Assembly (NCBI RefSeq): GCF_021130785.1 | Contig: NW_025777464.1 | Span: forward strand, 104,626 to 168,625 | DNA: 64,000 nucleotides | Source: Homalodisca vitripennis | Taxonomy: Eukaryota > Arthropoda > Insecta > Hemiptera > Cicadellidae | Direction: 5' to 3' | Shown: piece by piece, positions 1-10,989 of the stretch | How positions within the stretch are numbered: the first letter of the stretch is position 1 | How the letters are laid out: each line of letters begins with the position of its first letter | Position numbers and translations under genes: made by a program | The notes under the pieces: model-generated | Seen by the model: the letters and a program-made list of their open reading frames with translations, nothing else | What the model was told of the DNA's origin: nothing | Databases searched by the model: none

Positions 1-670
1 GCCCATAAAGAAACAGCCGACACCACTCCGCCCATTACAAAAATATAGCCAATCAAGAACGGAGTTATGAATATTCAACTAACCAATAGATATTGAGCCA
101 AAATAAGGCAGCGTTTCAATGTTTCGAGTATCAGGCGCGCAGAGATGGATAGCAGAACCTTGGCGATCACCGATTCCATCACAAATAACTGGCGATCTAT
201 TGAGGCGGGCAATTTGAATGAGCCGCTCTGTTTTAAACAAACATATATTAAATAAACCTGCGCCGATATATTTATTTCTGAACATAACATTTCTAATTTC
301 TATAGTCATTAACTGAATAAGTTGGTGCTTTTAACGGGGTGGATTTTTAACAATAACATATTTATTGTAATTTATTTTAGTGAATTAAAACTTATAATCT
401 AACTTATTTTGAACACCATTAAAAACATAAAAAAGGAGTAAGCTAGGAACTTTTTATATTATTGGGCAGGGAAAATACTTCCTACGACAAAGTTTTGGAT
501 TAAAGTACAATTTTTTAATATATATTTTAAAACGTTTTTGATAGGAAGTCATTTTGCACCGTTTATAAGCGACTACAAATAAGTATTCAAGCTATCATTG
601 CAGTTTGAATACTGGTTATACCCACTAATTAAAACAAACTTATTTCACAATCGTGTATCCAAACTACTGT

Positions 671-920
671 CAATGGCGCTGTGTAGCGGGTACAACAGTT
701 ATCCCAAGATAACTGGGATCAAGCAACGTCGAGCGTGGCTGCTGCTTGGATGGGTGACCGCTGAGAGATCCAGTCCTTGCAAGCAGCCCGCCTGCCCGAC
801 AATTGGTGGTGGTTCGTAAGTCACCTTTAAGCCGTTGGTCCCCAGGTTAAGTGTTAGAGAGGGCTTCTTAGCCCTCCCCCTGGTAGAATAAGACATCTTT
901 ACTGTACTTGTTTTTACAAA
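671..920 (+). ncRNA. 5S rRNA-derived module (SINE-like), array copy 1
   Basis: Positions 721-765 resemble the internal control region of 5S rRNA: an A-box-like AAGCAACGTCGAGC followed by a C-box-like TTGGATGGGTGACCG, with similarity on both sides. It is followed by an unrelated tail with TTAGAGAGGGCTTCTTAGCC. This is the architecture of a 5S-headed SINE or 5S-related repeat, which would be transcribed by RNA polymerase III through TFIIIA. The 5' and 3' ends that pair in real 5S rRNA are not conserved, so it is not a functional 5S gene. Transcription is inferred. Confidence 0.7.
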
Positions 921-1818
921 TGAGGGGAACTGGCGCGACACTGACACTGGACTCTCGACTTCTGTTCTCAGTTTGGCGGAAGCTATTATATTGAGTCACA
1001 CGTAATTATCATTATAATAATATAAGAACAATGAGAGCCACAAGTATTGGAATTTAGGTCATTATTTCCAATTTGGCTAGTAAAAGTACTAACGTGTATT
1101 AACTATATTTAACACAAACACATCAGAAGAGTTGCATACAACTTTGAACAATAGTACACTTATTTATTACTTTAAATGAGATTCGCCTCACGAATATCTA
1201 AGTCACAACTAACCAATAGAAATTGAGCCAAGATAAGACAGCGTTTCAATGTTTCACTGTAACTGAGTATCAGGCGCGCAGAGATGGATAGAGGTTCAGG
1301 TAGCAGAACCTTGGCGATCACCGATTCCAGCACAAATAACTGGCGATCTATTGAGGCGGGCAGTTTGAATGAGCCGCAGTGTTTTAAAGAAACATATATT
1401 AAATAAACCTGCGCCGATATATTTATTTCTGAACATAACATTTCTAATTTCTATAGTCATTAACTGAATAAGTTGGTGCTTCTAACTGGGTGGATTTTTT
1501 AACAATTATATATTTATTGTAATTTAATTTAGTGAATTAAAACTTATAATCTAACTTATTTTGAACACCGTTAAAAACATAAAAAAGGAGTAAGCTAGGA
1601 AATTTTTTATCATTGGGCCAGGAAAACACTTCCTACGACAAAGTTTTGGATTAAAGTATAATTTTAATCTGTATTTTAAACGTTTTTGATAGAAAGTAAT
1701 TTTGCACCGTTTATAAGCGATTACAAATAAGTATTCAAGCTATCGTTACAGTTTGAATACTGGTTATACCCACTAATTGAAACAAACTTATTTCACAATC
1801 GTGTATCCAAACTACTGT

Positions 1819-2068
1819 CAATGGCGCTGTGTAGCGGGTACAACGGTTATCCCAAGATAACTGGATCAAGCAACGTCGAGCGTGGCTGCTGCTTGGATGG
1901 GTGACCGCTGAGAGATCCAGTCCTTGCAAGCAGCCCGCCTGCCCGACAATTGGTGGTGGTTCGTAAGTCACCTTTAAGCCGTTGGTCCCCAGGTTAAGTG
2001 TTAGAGAGGGCTTCTTAGCCCTCCCCCTGGTAGAATAAGACATCTTTACTGTACTTGTTTTTACAAAT
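1819..2068 (+). ncRNA. 5S rRNA-derived module, array copy 2
   Basis: Near-identical to the copy at 671-920, with the same A-box-like and C-box-like elements. It lacks one G in the GGGATCAAGC segment upstream of the A box. Confidence 0.7.
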
Positions 2069-2969
2069 GAGGGGAACTGGCGCGACACTGACACTGGACT
2101 CTCGACTTCTGTTCTCAGTTTGGCGGAAGCTATTATATTGAGTCACACGTAATTATCATTATAATAATATAAGAACAATGAGAGCCACAAGTATTGGAAT
2201 TTAGGTCATTATTTCCAATTTGGCTAGTAAAAGTACTAACGTGTATTAACTATATTTAAACACAAACACATCAGAAGAGTTGCATACAACTTTGAACAAT
2301 AGTACACTTATTTTATTACTTTAAATGAGATTCGCCTCACGAATATCTAAGTCACAACTAACCAATAGAAATTGAGCCAAGATAAGACAGCGTTTCAATG
2401 TTTCACTGTAACTGAGTATCAGGCGCGCAGAGATGGATAGAGGTTCAGGTAGCAGAACCTTGGCGATCACCGATTCCAGCACAAATAACTGGCGATCTAT
2501 TGAGGCGGGCAGTTTGAATGAGCCGCAGTGTTTTAAAGAAACATATATTAAATAAACCTGCGCCGATATATTTATTTCTGAACATAACATTTCTAATTTC
2601 TATAGTCATTAACTGAATAAGTTGGTGCTTCTAACTGGGTGGATTTTTAACAATTATATATTTATTGTAATTTAATTTAGTGAATTAAAGCTTATAATCT
2701 AACTTATTTTGAACACCGTTAAAAAACATAAAAAAGGAGTAAGCTAGGAAATTTTTTATCATTGGGCCAGGAAAACACTTCCTACGACAAAGTTTTGGAT
2801 TAAAGTATAATTTTAATCTGTATTTTAAAACGTTTTTGATAGAAAGTAATTTTGCACCGTTTATAAGCGATTACAAATAAGTATTCAAGCTATCGTTACA
2901 GTTTGAATACTGGTTTATACCCACTAATTGAAACAAACTTATTTCACAATCGTGTATCCAAACTACTGT

Positions 2970-3220
2970 CAATGGCGCTGTGTAGCGGGTACAACGGTTA
3001 TCCCAAGATAACTGGATCAAGCAACGTCGAGCGTGGCTGCTGCTTGGATGGGTGACCGCTGAGAGATCCAGTCCTTGCAAGCAGCCCGCCTGCCCGACAA
3101 TTGGTGGTGGTTCGTAAGTCACCTTTAAGCCGTTGGTCCCCAGGTTAAGTGTTAGAGAGGGCTTCTTAGCCCTCCACCTGGTAGAATAAGACATCTTTAC
3201 TGTACTTGTTTTTACAAATG
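2970..3220 (+). ncRNA. 5S rRNA-derived module, array copy 3
   Basis: Near-identical to array copy 2, including the same one-base difference from copy 1. A C-to-A change lies in the tail (CCCTCCACC instead of CCCTCCCCC). Confidence 0.7.
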
Positions 3221-4122
3221 AGGGGAACTGGCGCGACACTGACACTGGACTCTCGACTTCTGTTCTCAGTTTAGCGGAAGCTATTATATATTGAGTCACA
3301 CGTAATTATCATTATAATAATATAAGAACCATATCAGAGTCACAGGTATTGGAATTTAGGTCATTATTTCCAATTTGGCTAATAAAAGTACTAACGTGTA
3401 TTAACTATATTTAACACAAACACACCAGAAGAGTTGCGTACAACTTTGTACAATAGTACACTTATTTATTACTTTAAATGAGATTCGCCTCACGAATATC
3501 TAAGTCACAACTAACCAATAGAAATTGAGCCAAGATAAGGCAGCGTTTCAATGTTTCACTGTAACTGAGTATCAGGCGCGCAGAGACGGATAGAGGTTCA
3601 GGTAGCAGAAACCTTGGCGATCACCGATTCCATCACAAATAACTGGCGATCTATTGAGGCGGGCAGTTTGAATGAGCCGCACTGTTTTAAACAAACATAT
3701 ATTAAATAAACCTGCGCCGATATATTTATTTCTGAACGTGATAAAGGTGATTCGTATTAATGTTATAGTTCCTATGGCAATGTTTATAATAAAAAGATTA
3801 TACAAAAATCGAACTAATTTAATTGCATGAAGTAGTCAAAAATGGATATTTGACTTAATAAAACTGATTGTTGGTTGACAACCAACAACAAATGGTGGAT
3901 ATTTTTTGCTTAATGAAAAATCTAGTTTTTTTGGTTTCACTCAGCGCTAATTTTACGTTTATTATTCGGTTTCTATAAAATACGTACTTAGGCTGTATGA
4001 AAGTTTGTAACATTCAAACCTTCTGCTTTTTGACGGTTCTTTAATTCTTCTTGTTTAATTACTATGCCATATTGCGATTCAATTGTAACGCATGTTGTGT
4101 GCTAGTTTGAGCAGTGGCAAGC

Positions 4123-4200
4123 GTCATTACAGTTTGAATACGGGTTATACCCACTAATTTAAACAAATTTATTTCACAATCGTGTATCAAACTTCTGTCA
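4123..4200 (+). repeat. Stray fragment of the array spacer without its 5S module
   Basis: This 78-bp segment matches the part of the unit that lies just upstream of the 5S-like module (ATTACAGTTTGAATAC through the CTGTCA junction). The match stops where the 5S-derived module starts in the array units and continues into unrelated DNA. Between the array end (3737) and this fragment there is about 390 bp of AT-rich DNA in which I see nothing. Confidence 0.8.
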
Positions 4201-4329
4201 GTACAATTACATCCGGCAAAGACGTATTAAAATAAATTAAAAAGGAAACAAAATTTCCCTGAGGCCGTGTTGTTACGGGTATGAAGGACGGCTTGCCTCC
4301 TGACATTGATAATGTTACAGCTTCATTGA

Positions 4330-4566
4330 TTAAAAATTAAAAAAGACGGCTCTGAAATGGTTGCAAAGCACCTAACTGATCGCTATCCAGTTAGGATATT
4401 TTACCAGAATAGTTCTAAAATAAAAACTGATTATGGGGTTTTGCAGGGAAGTATGTGGGGTCATCTCCTGTTTTCTCACTTTTGTGAATAACCTAGATAA
4501 AGTCAATTTTGTCGGGAACCGGTCGTTCTTTTATGCCGACGACACGGCTTTGTTGTTTGAGATATT
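4330..4566 (+). pseudogene. Non-LTR retrotransposon reverse transcriptase fragment
   Basis: One frame from 4372 reads LTDRYPVRIFYQNSS and continues to GVLQGSMWG, which fits the RT segment ending in the G-x-x-Q-G-S motif. A frameshift near 4475 moves the reading to the frame that gives FVNNLD and then FFYADDTALLF at 4526-4555, the catalytic YADD box. Stop codons and the frameshift show it is dead. A short frame with GMKDGLPPDID at 4278-4310 just upstream may belong to the same element. The class (jockey, CR1 or similar) cannot be fixed from so little. Confidence 0.85.
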
Positions 4567-4934
4567 TGTGATATTTTGATAGCGAATTGGGCTATGAATA
4601 TTAAATTTTTCTAAGCTGTTAATAAGAGTTTGAGCAAAAATATATATTAGGAGGTAAGTTAGGCCACTATCCGTCATTTAACTTAACCATTATGTATAGT
4701 CTTGATGCCGAGAGCCAATTTGAATTTTATAAGTACACAACGTAATTTTCTTTAATCTGTTAAGGAGAGGCCCTAATAACAGAATAGGTTGTGAAACTGT
4801 TATGAAGACGGATTATTTTATTGAAAACTGTGACTTTATAATATGTGTGGCTTTCTTGCACTAGATAACTAAATATCCGTTTCACATAAAATTAGAACAT
4901 AGGCGACACTGCACATCCGCCCAGCTGCACATCC

Positions 4935-4997
<63 letters not shown>

Positions 4998-5103
4998 GGT
5001 ATATATATAGTATATTTATATAGACTGTCCACTATGCCACTGAGAATATCTTACACCAGAAATACATCGTCCGATCCTTGCTATTAACAACCATCCCTTC
5101 TAC
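4567..5103. repeat. AT-rich stretch with a (TA)n microsatellite
   Basis: A pure TA run occupies 4939-4996. No gene is visible in the rest; it may include worn-out 3' sequence of the upstream retroelement. Confidence 0.8.
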
Positions 5104-5228
5104 TAGTGATGAGATAACCGAATGGATTTTATAACCGACTAACCAGTCAGTTATTTTTGTCGTTAATCGGTTATTTTAGTCGAATGAATAACCGATTACC
5201 TTTTAAATTAAATCAATATTTTAGGGAT
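5104..5228 (+). repeat. Left arm of a ~120-bp inverted repeat (transposon end)
   Basis: It starts TAGTGATGAGATAACCGAAT and contains several subterminal ATAACCG/CGGTTAT motifs. The reverse complement of 25481-25596 matches it nearly base for base for about 105 bp and again at ATTTTAGGGAT. The start fits hAT-type ends (TAGTGATGRG, as at 10224). However, the partner arm lies directly upstream of the MULE gene, so a MULE end is also possible. An imperfect flanking duplication may exist (TACTAGTG at 5101 versus TACTACGG at 25592). Confidence 0.85.
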
Positions 5229-5722
5229 GGGGTGGTGGGGGAATGAACCATTCCTGTTGAGACAGGCACGCGGCGCGGCGCGGCCAATTTACTCACGGCC
5301 GTACTTAGCTTTGGCGAGCCCTGGTAAAGATATTCGGTCGGGCCCCGTCGTGTCCCCCCCACCAGACACAGTCCCTTCATATAGACGTGTGACTGGCTCC
5401 GGAAGAAATTGTACAAAAAACCCGGTCTGAGTTCGGACCTTAATATGCAATAAAAAAATTCCAAGCAAACCCGCACTGGCAGAACTGTAATTGAAAACGA
5501 AATTCTGTAATTGTATTATTACTTTTTTCTGTGCATACGTTATAGTCATAACATTTTAAAATGTTATATTATCATATATTATTTATAACACTACAAGATA
5601 ATTACCGTTCAAATTGCAAAATTATAATTTATTTTAATTACGAATCACCAAAGTTAACCGAAAGTTAATCGCTAAAGAACGATATTTCAGTAATAAAAAT
5701 AACTTATTATAATAAACGAGCA
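5229..5722. other. GC-rich block then AT-rich DNA, no gene seen
   Basis: 5229-5480 is much richer in G and C than its surroundings (GCGCGGCGCGGCC near 5270 and a run of C at 5354). It directly follows the inverted-repeat arm and could be transposon interior or a short CpG-rich patch. The open frames in it show no known domain. 5480-5722 is AT-rich with nothing recognised. Confidence 0.5.
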
Positions 5723-5973
5723 GTTCTAGTATAGACTGTCTGCACAACCAGTTAACTTGCAGAAAATTATTCGGTAGAAAAACTAATCTAAAGACTAATT
5801 TAAAATAACCGATCAGAATCAACGATTAATTCAAATATAGACTAAGTCTTCACAACCAGTTAACTTATAGAAAAATTAGTCAGTAGAAAAACTTATCTAA
5901 AGACTAATTTAAAATAACCTATCAGAATCAACGATTAATTCAAGTACAGACTAATTCTGCACAATCAGTTAAC
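5723..5973 (+). repeat. Tandem repeat with ~108-bp period, 2.3 copies
   Basis: CAACCAGTTAACTT (or CAATCAGTTAAC) recurs at 5745, 5853 and 5962, and the block ATCAGAATCAACGATTAATTCAA is also shared. The third copy is cut at the TTAA where a piggyBac end begins, so the transposon appears to have inserted into this repeat. Confidence 0.88.
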
Positions 5974-6050
5974 CCTTGACTGGTACAGTGCATTTCGTGG
6001 AACACATCTGGTACAGTGGGGTCTTTCAAGGCCCCAATACAAGAACTGGT
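5969..6050 (+). mobile_element. piggyBac-like terminal repeat with TTAA target site
   Basis: TTAA at 5969-5972 is followed by CCCTTGACTGGTACAGTGCA, which fits a piggyBac TTAA target plus a CCCTT- terminal repeat. TGGTACAGTG is repeated at about 6010, and a near-palindrome GGGGTCTTTCAAGGCCCC follows. The transposase remnant begins about 400 bp further in. I could not find the matching right end (AAGGGTTAA) before 8500, so the element seems one-ended. Confidence 0.65.
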
Positions 6051-6458
6051 ATAAAACGATTTTGTAAGATCATATTAGTACCAAAATTAGTTTCTTTTAA
6101 TTAATATATTGTTAGTTATATACCAAGACGACAATTGCAGAAAAATTAATGTATACTTATATTATTTTTAAAGTTTTTTAAAACGAACACAAAAATCCTC
6201 TTGTTTTGGTAGCTATCTGAAAAACGGGCTAACCCAGCAAAAGTATTTTTAAATTCTTCATTTTATTACTTTTTCTCTACTGAATAGATCTAGGGAAACT
6301 ACATGAAACAAGAAAATAGCTGTTATCTCTTAATTTCATTAAAGTCATATTTCATGTAGCTAAATTTCAAAAATGCTTATGTTTTGTATTTATATTTTAC
6401 TTGTAATTACAACTAAGTTTACTTACTCGTCACAACAGTTGTTGCAGATAATTACAAA

Positions 6459-7716
6459 CTAAGAATGCTCTTTACACACTGTTTTATCGCAGTGTTTACA
6501 ATTTAATTTTTTTATTATTTTTTCCTCGGGCAGAGTTCATAGCGCTTTCGTTTGGCTGGTTCTTTCTTTTTAGGTTCAGTTTTCAACCATCTCTATGTCA
6601 GCTACTGCAGAAGAAACAGGTCTGTTTTTATCTGGCAAAAACTCAGGTGGGATTTCTTGCTTATTTCGTCTCATGGTTCCGACATAAGTTAGACCAATCG
6701 CTCGAAGTTCCTCAAATAGTTCTATTGATGAGAACCAGTTATCTCCTGTAACATTTCTGTTTGTGTTTTGTATTGAAGACACCAATGTTAAGACATTTCT
6801 TGTAGGTGTAGAAAGCTTTCTAGGATTTGGAGCATTATCTTTCCCACAGTACACAAAGGAGTCAATCAAGTAGCCTGTGCGAGCATCGCATAGACACATG
6901 ACCTTTAGGCCATATTTTTTGGGTTTGTTCTTGAGGTACATCCTATATTTGAACTTCCCTCGAAACGGAATCATATGCTCATCTACTGTGCTGTATTCTC
7001 CACAAGCATAGTTTTGAGTAAAGTTTGACATAAAAGAATTATATATTCCAGAAATTGGAGCTAATTTATCTTCAGCTGCCTTTCGGTCATCTCTGGTTGT
7101 TCCATCATCAACACGTTGAGATATTAGTAGGAACAAAAATCTTTTGAGAGACATTATTGCACGAAATATGTCCCTACCTGTACCATCAGAGGCAAACAGA
7201 GATGAGGCATTCTCGTGGCCAGATTTGAAAACTCCAGATAAAATGAGAAGACCAAGAAAGGCTTTCAATTCATTCATATCCACATGGCCTGCGAAAGATG
7301 GTAAACCCTTATATCTAAAGCTTAAATTTGTAATTTTTTGGTTTGTATGTTCTAGAACATTACAAAAAATGTCTTCTGTAAATAAAGAGACCAAGCATCT
7401 ATCGGCAATTGGGGTCTATTAGTTTTCGCAGGTCCTACAACTTGAGGTATGTGCAGAATATTTTCTCTGCGGGTACGACTTGGTGCAGGGGGATTCTTAG
7501 CTCACTTATACCTATTTTTCCATAGAAATACGTTTCTGTATTACGTACTTGTACTTCCCCTTCCTCTAAATTTTCGTCTTCACTATTATTATCTGAATCT
7601 TTTGATAATCCGAACTCACTTCCAGTTTCATGATTACTATCAATTACTTCACCGTCAGACAAATCGCTTCCACCACTACTCTTCCGCATTCCAATCAAGT
7701 CATCTTCCGGTCCCAA
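6459..7716 (-). pseudogene. Decayed piggyBac transposase (DDE_Tnp_1_7 family)
   Basis: The acidic N-terminal part reads from the ATG at 7716. A frameshift or stop near 7500 separates it from the core, which is open from 7394 to 6576. The core carries STVDEHMIPFRG (first catalytic Asp), a KNKPKKYGLK block and VTGDNWFSS (second catalytic Asp). The core ends abruptly at ADIEMVEN-stop. A few bases on, in another frame, comes a basic KKKEPAKRKR stretch and then the C-terminal cysteine cluster (CKHCDKTVCKEH, ending about 6459). Roughly a hundred or more codons that should carry the third Asp are missing. The protein therefore cannot catalyse transposition. Confidence 0.9.
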
Positions 7717-9150
7717 CCTATGTTTTGTTTCTCGACCATATCGGCTGATGACTCGATATACCCAGCTCCTAAATAGTCCTTAATATTTTGCGCACTTGTT
7801 TTCCAACAACCCAATCCGTTTTGGAAGTTCTTAATCAATATATATATACACACAAAAATTATAATTTAAATTATTTTGTAGAATTTTTAGTAGCTGAAAC
7901 CCATTTGAAGTTCAAGATTTTGAAGGTCGGAATAAAAATACTTAATGAGTAGCCCATCTCGTGGTAGCATATGGTTTAACACTGCTTTTCCCTACCGAAT
8001 ACCGATACCTTCGGTAGAATAAAAACTGAAAATTATTTCACAACTTTCAAGACAAATTTAGGATTTTTAAAGCATTTTAAAACCTAGAAGACGACAGCCA
8101 TGCCATAAATTGTTTACTATAATTTGTTTTTCTAAAAAAGATCCCTCACGGAGCTGGGTCTAGACGACCTCTATTACAAGCTAAACATATCATTTCAAAC
8201 TTCTACCACATAAAAGTATACACCTATAACACTTTGGAAAATTGTTTACTGATTGGGTTGTATTCACACATGTATTCGAGTAAAAGAAAAATATTTTGAT
8301 TGTTATTGAGGATTGTGATAACCAAAAAAAGTTTTCTGTTTAAAATATAAGCTTTCTTCACGTTAACTTATCATTATTCCTTATTCTTATTCTGCATTTT
8401 GTGTGTGTCTTTTGAAGAACGACGTACAAAAAAATTAGAGTTCACGTTAATAATTAAAGGCGTAATTATTTTTGTTGAAAACCCTTACATAATCGGTTAT
8501 CAGTTATTATTTTTAGATTTATAAAATACTGTATGATATATGTTCTGCATGTGAATACAGATTTGGATTTGTCCTCATTAAACTTGAATTTATTTATAAA
8601 TCAACTATCTGTTACCTTCGGCCGTAGCCTACTTTGTCGAAGCACTTATAAATATTTGAATGTTGAATTTAGCTCAAATTCACATTGCTTTTATTGCAGT
8701 GTGAAGTATTTTACGCTGTCTCAGACTTCACTCCTGGAATGAGATCCAAAGAAAGTCGGCAACTACGAAGCTCAAAACGAAGCTTTAAAACCTTTTCGAC
8801 ATCAGAGACACCTATAAATAGAAGAAGTGGTGTTCTCATTATCTCATCATATGCACAGCTGAGTGCACCACGATGTTTTGACGTGGTCTCTAAGCATGAT
8901 AGAAAGAGTTTGTTCCATTTGAATTTAGAATTTCTTTGGATCTCTTCAGACGAACGAGATACTAGGAGTCAAGACTGAGATAACAGATGCTGCAATTAAA
9001 GGAAAGTGTACTGTAGTTATTTATCATTCAAATTGAATACACCCTTTCTACCACAGCTACGTTATGTTTAGGTTCTACCACAGCCCTGTACTGCCGATGT
9101 AAGTGCGAGTTGGTCCGGGGCAGGGACGTCCATCAATACGGGACAAGAGG
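7717..9150. other. No gene recognised; possible transposon debris
   Basis: This stretch follows the piggyBac remnant. An inverted-repeat-like motif AATCGGTTATCAGTTATT at 8492 resembles the subterminal motifs at 5104-5228. Around 8935-8990 TCTCTTCAGACGAAC plus AGGAGTCAAG resembles 44360-44400, suggesting a shared dispersed repeat. The open frames of up to 97 codons look like chance. Confidence 0.45.
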
Positions 9151-9159
9151 CAGGGACAA

Positions 9160-9700
9160 CCTATGTTAGAACATTGATTTTAGGTTATCAATTGAACGCC
9201 GACTAATACCTATATAAGTATAGAAGAAAAGTTGAAAAAATAACTTCCGGTCGGATAATACACCGGAAAAACTCTACTGATAAGAAGTTCCGACTACTTT
9301 GGATTTCACTGACTGGGGTATTATTTCATTTTCCTTAGTATATATTCCGATCGGAAGTGATTATTTTTGGTTTTTTTTTCTCGATAATTATATATTGTCG
9401 GCGTTGAATTAATCTCTAAAATCAATGTCCTAACATAATTACTACTTTTACCTCAACCATTCAACCAGTGAAATCCAAAATCATCAAAACGAATCAGTAG
9501 AGAGCTTTTTTCGGTATTTACCGACCGGAAGTGATTTTTTCTCGATAATTATATAGGTGGTCGAGTACAGTTTAATGATAACAAAAAATCGTCGTCCTAA
9601 CTCAATCAAAAATACCACGTTTACCTCAATAACCGAAGTCCGAAGTAGGTAAAGTTCTAATCATTAGAGGTGTATTTTATTTCCGACCGAAAGTGATTTT
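9160..9700. repeat. ~170-bp satellite units, tandem and with one unit inverted
   Basis: CCGAYCGGAAGTGATT recurs in plus orientation at 9347 and 9521, and degenerate at 9683 (CCGACCGAAAGTGATT), giving spacings of 174 and 162 bp. The first two are followed by TTTTTTCTCGATAATTATATA. The segment 9163-9310 is an inverted copy of the same unit: TAGAACATTGATTTTAGG ... GAACGCCGAC matches the reverse complement of GTCGGCGTTGAATTAATCTC ... at 9393-9437, and ATTTCACTGACTGG inversely matches 9464-9475. The whole block can fold into a large hairpin. Confidence 0.85.
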
Positions 9701-10223
9701 TGTTGCTCTGTTTTGTACTTTTTCTTTCTTGTCCAGTAAATCTAACATCACTTTGGTACGTTCTACTCAACCAGAATCTAACTTCGTAAAGTTTCTGTAG
9801 CTATACAAGAGAATTTGTGGTACTAGAGTTGCTGTGAGAGTTTAATTTGTCTATTACATCTTTCCACTTTCTATAAGGCGTAGTTACTAAAGTTACATAT
9901 TTTTGGTATTTACCGTTTACCAGTGAATTCATTGGCAAATAACACACAAAACGTCCCCCGGATCCCCCGGTTTCGGACCCCCCCCGAACGAAATTTCTGG
10001 CTACGCTACTGCAACTCGCCTATCTCTTCCGAGGGATGGTTCACACATTGGGAAGGGTTTACTTAATTTCGTCAGCTGGCCGGGCGAACCGCGCAAGGGC
10101 CACGTATAAGGGTAAACGGAATGTAGGCCCACGTCGTATAACTGTCGGGACCATTTCAGCGCAGGAAGCTCGCTATCTCGGCCCACCTGCCACACGTGTC
10201 CAGTCTAACAATGACTCACAACT
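9701..10223. other. AT-rich then GC-rich block, no gene seen
   Basis: 9950-10200 is GC-rich (CCCCCGGATCCCCCGG and a run of C at 9977, then TTTCTGGCTACGCTACTG). It abuts the hAT end at 10224. Open frames of 64 and 87 codons on opposite strands lack any recognisable motif. Confidence 0.5.
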
Positions 10224-10320
10224 AGTGATGGGTTATTCGAATAAAAAAGTTATTCGTTATTTGATAGTTTTTTGCCATACAATTAATCGATTATTTTAAA
10301 ATTATTCGAATAATTTGGGT
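10224..10320 (+). mobile_element. hAT-like terminal inverted repeat and subterminal motifs
   Basis: TAGTGATGGGTTATTCGAATAA fits the TAGTGATGGG ends of hAT elements of the ZBED type. Subterminal TTATTCG/CGAATAA motifs follow up to 10320. A hAT transposase remnant reading toward this end lies at 10990-11590, so this is its 3' end. I found no matching right end. Confidence 0.7.
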
Positions 10321-10989
10321 GAATAAATGTTTTGAATAAACTGTTACGGGTTGCGGCCGTTTGCGTTTAGTTTTATTCGCTAAAATTATTATTCTTTCTT
10401 TGGGGGAAGTATGGGACCTGTTTATTCATTCAGCTGTTTGTAAATGTGAGCTGAACGAATAAATAACACTTATGATTGATCAGTAAGAAAAATATTATCA
10501 TTAAATTAAAAACATTGTATTAATTTTGTTATTTTAGATATAGAAAATTACGTATTTGTTATTTAAAAATTAACCTTATATAGCATTGCACTTAAGATAA
10601 TAATAATTGCCAATTTATGAAATATTGAAATTATTAGTAAATTAATATTCATGTATTTTATTCGTTAGTAAAATGTTGGAATTGTTTATTTGACCAGATA
10701 TGTTTTATTTATTACTTATTTTACTTTTAAGTAATAATGTTAACGGGGTAATCAAATGTTAGAACAATTTCAGGATTATTACACACAATTTTATTCTTAC
10801 ATTTTAAAGGAAATTAATAATAAAGGCATAAATTCAGTAAATATTAAAATATTTTAACAAACAAGAATATGAACAGTAGTATTGATTAAAAGTAATAAAA
10901 ACACATACATTTTTCTGTTAATACTACTTAGGAAAGCAACAAAGAAAACTAAAGTTTAGGTTTTAAAAACCAGCACAAAATAAGTTAAA
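10321..10989. other. AT-rich 3' interior of the hAT element
   Basis: AT-rich sequence between the terminal repeat and the transposase fragment. No motif was recognised apart from runs compatible with a 3' untranslated region. Confidence 0.5.

Larger units (their letters stand above)
68..3737. repeat. Tandem array of ~1.15-kb units, about 3.2 copies
   Basis: The landmark CAACTAACCAATAGA recurs at 76, 1206, 2355 and 3508, giving unit lengths of about 1130, 1149 and 1153 bp and a last partial unit that breaks off near 3737. Copies 2 and 3 are almost identical; copy 1 lacks several short segments and is more diverged, so the array grew by recent duplication of an inner unit. Each full unit holds an AT-rich spacer and one 5S rRNA-derived module. 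The open frames within it (up to 142 codons) recur only because the units do and show no protein family. The array may continue to the left of the window. Confidence 0.93.

Noticed and set aside
721..765. Functional 5S rRNA gene
   Set aside because: Only the internal promoter region is conserved; the terminal helix and the flanking 5S sequence are absent.
1735..3299. Minus-strand frames of 119 and 142 codons sharing the same protein text in the tandem units
   Set aside because: They are antisense to the 5S-derived modules and recur only because the DNA repeats; similar frames appear over the solitary SINE at 61113-61343.
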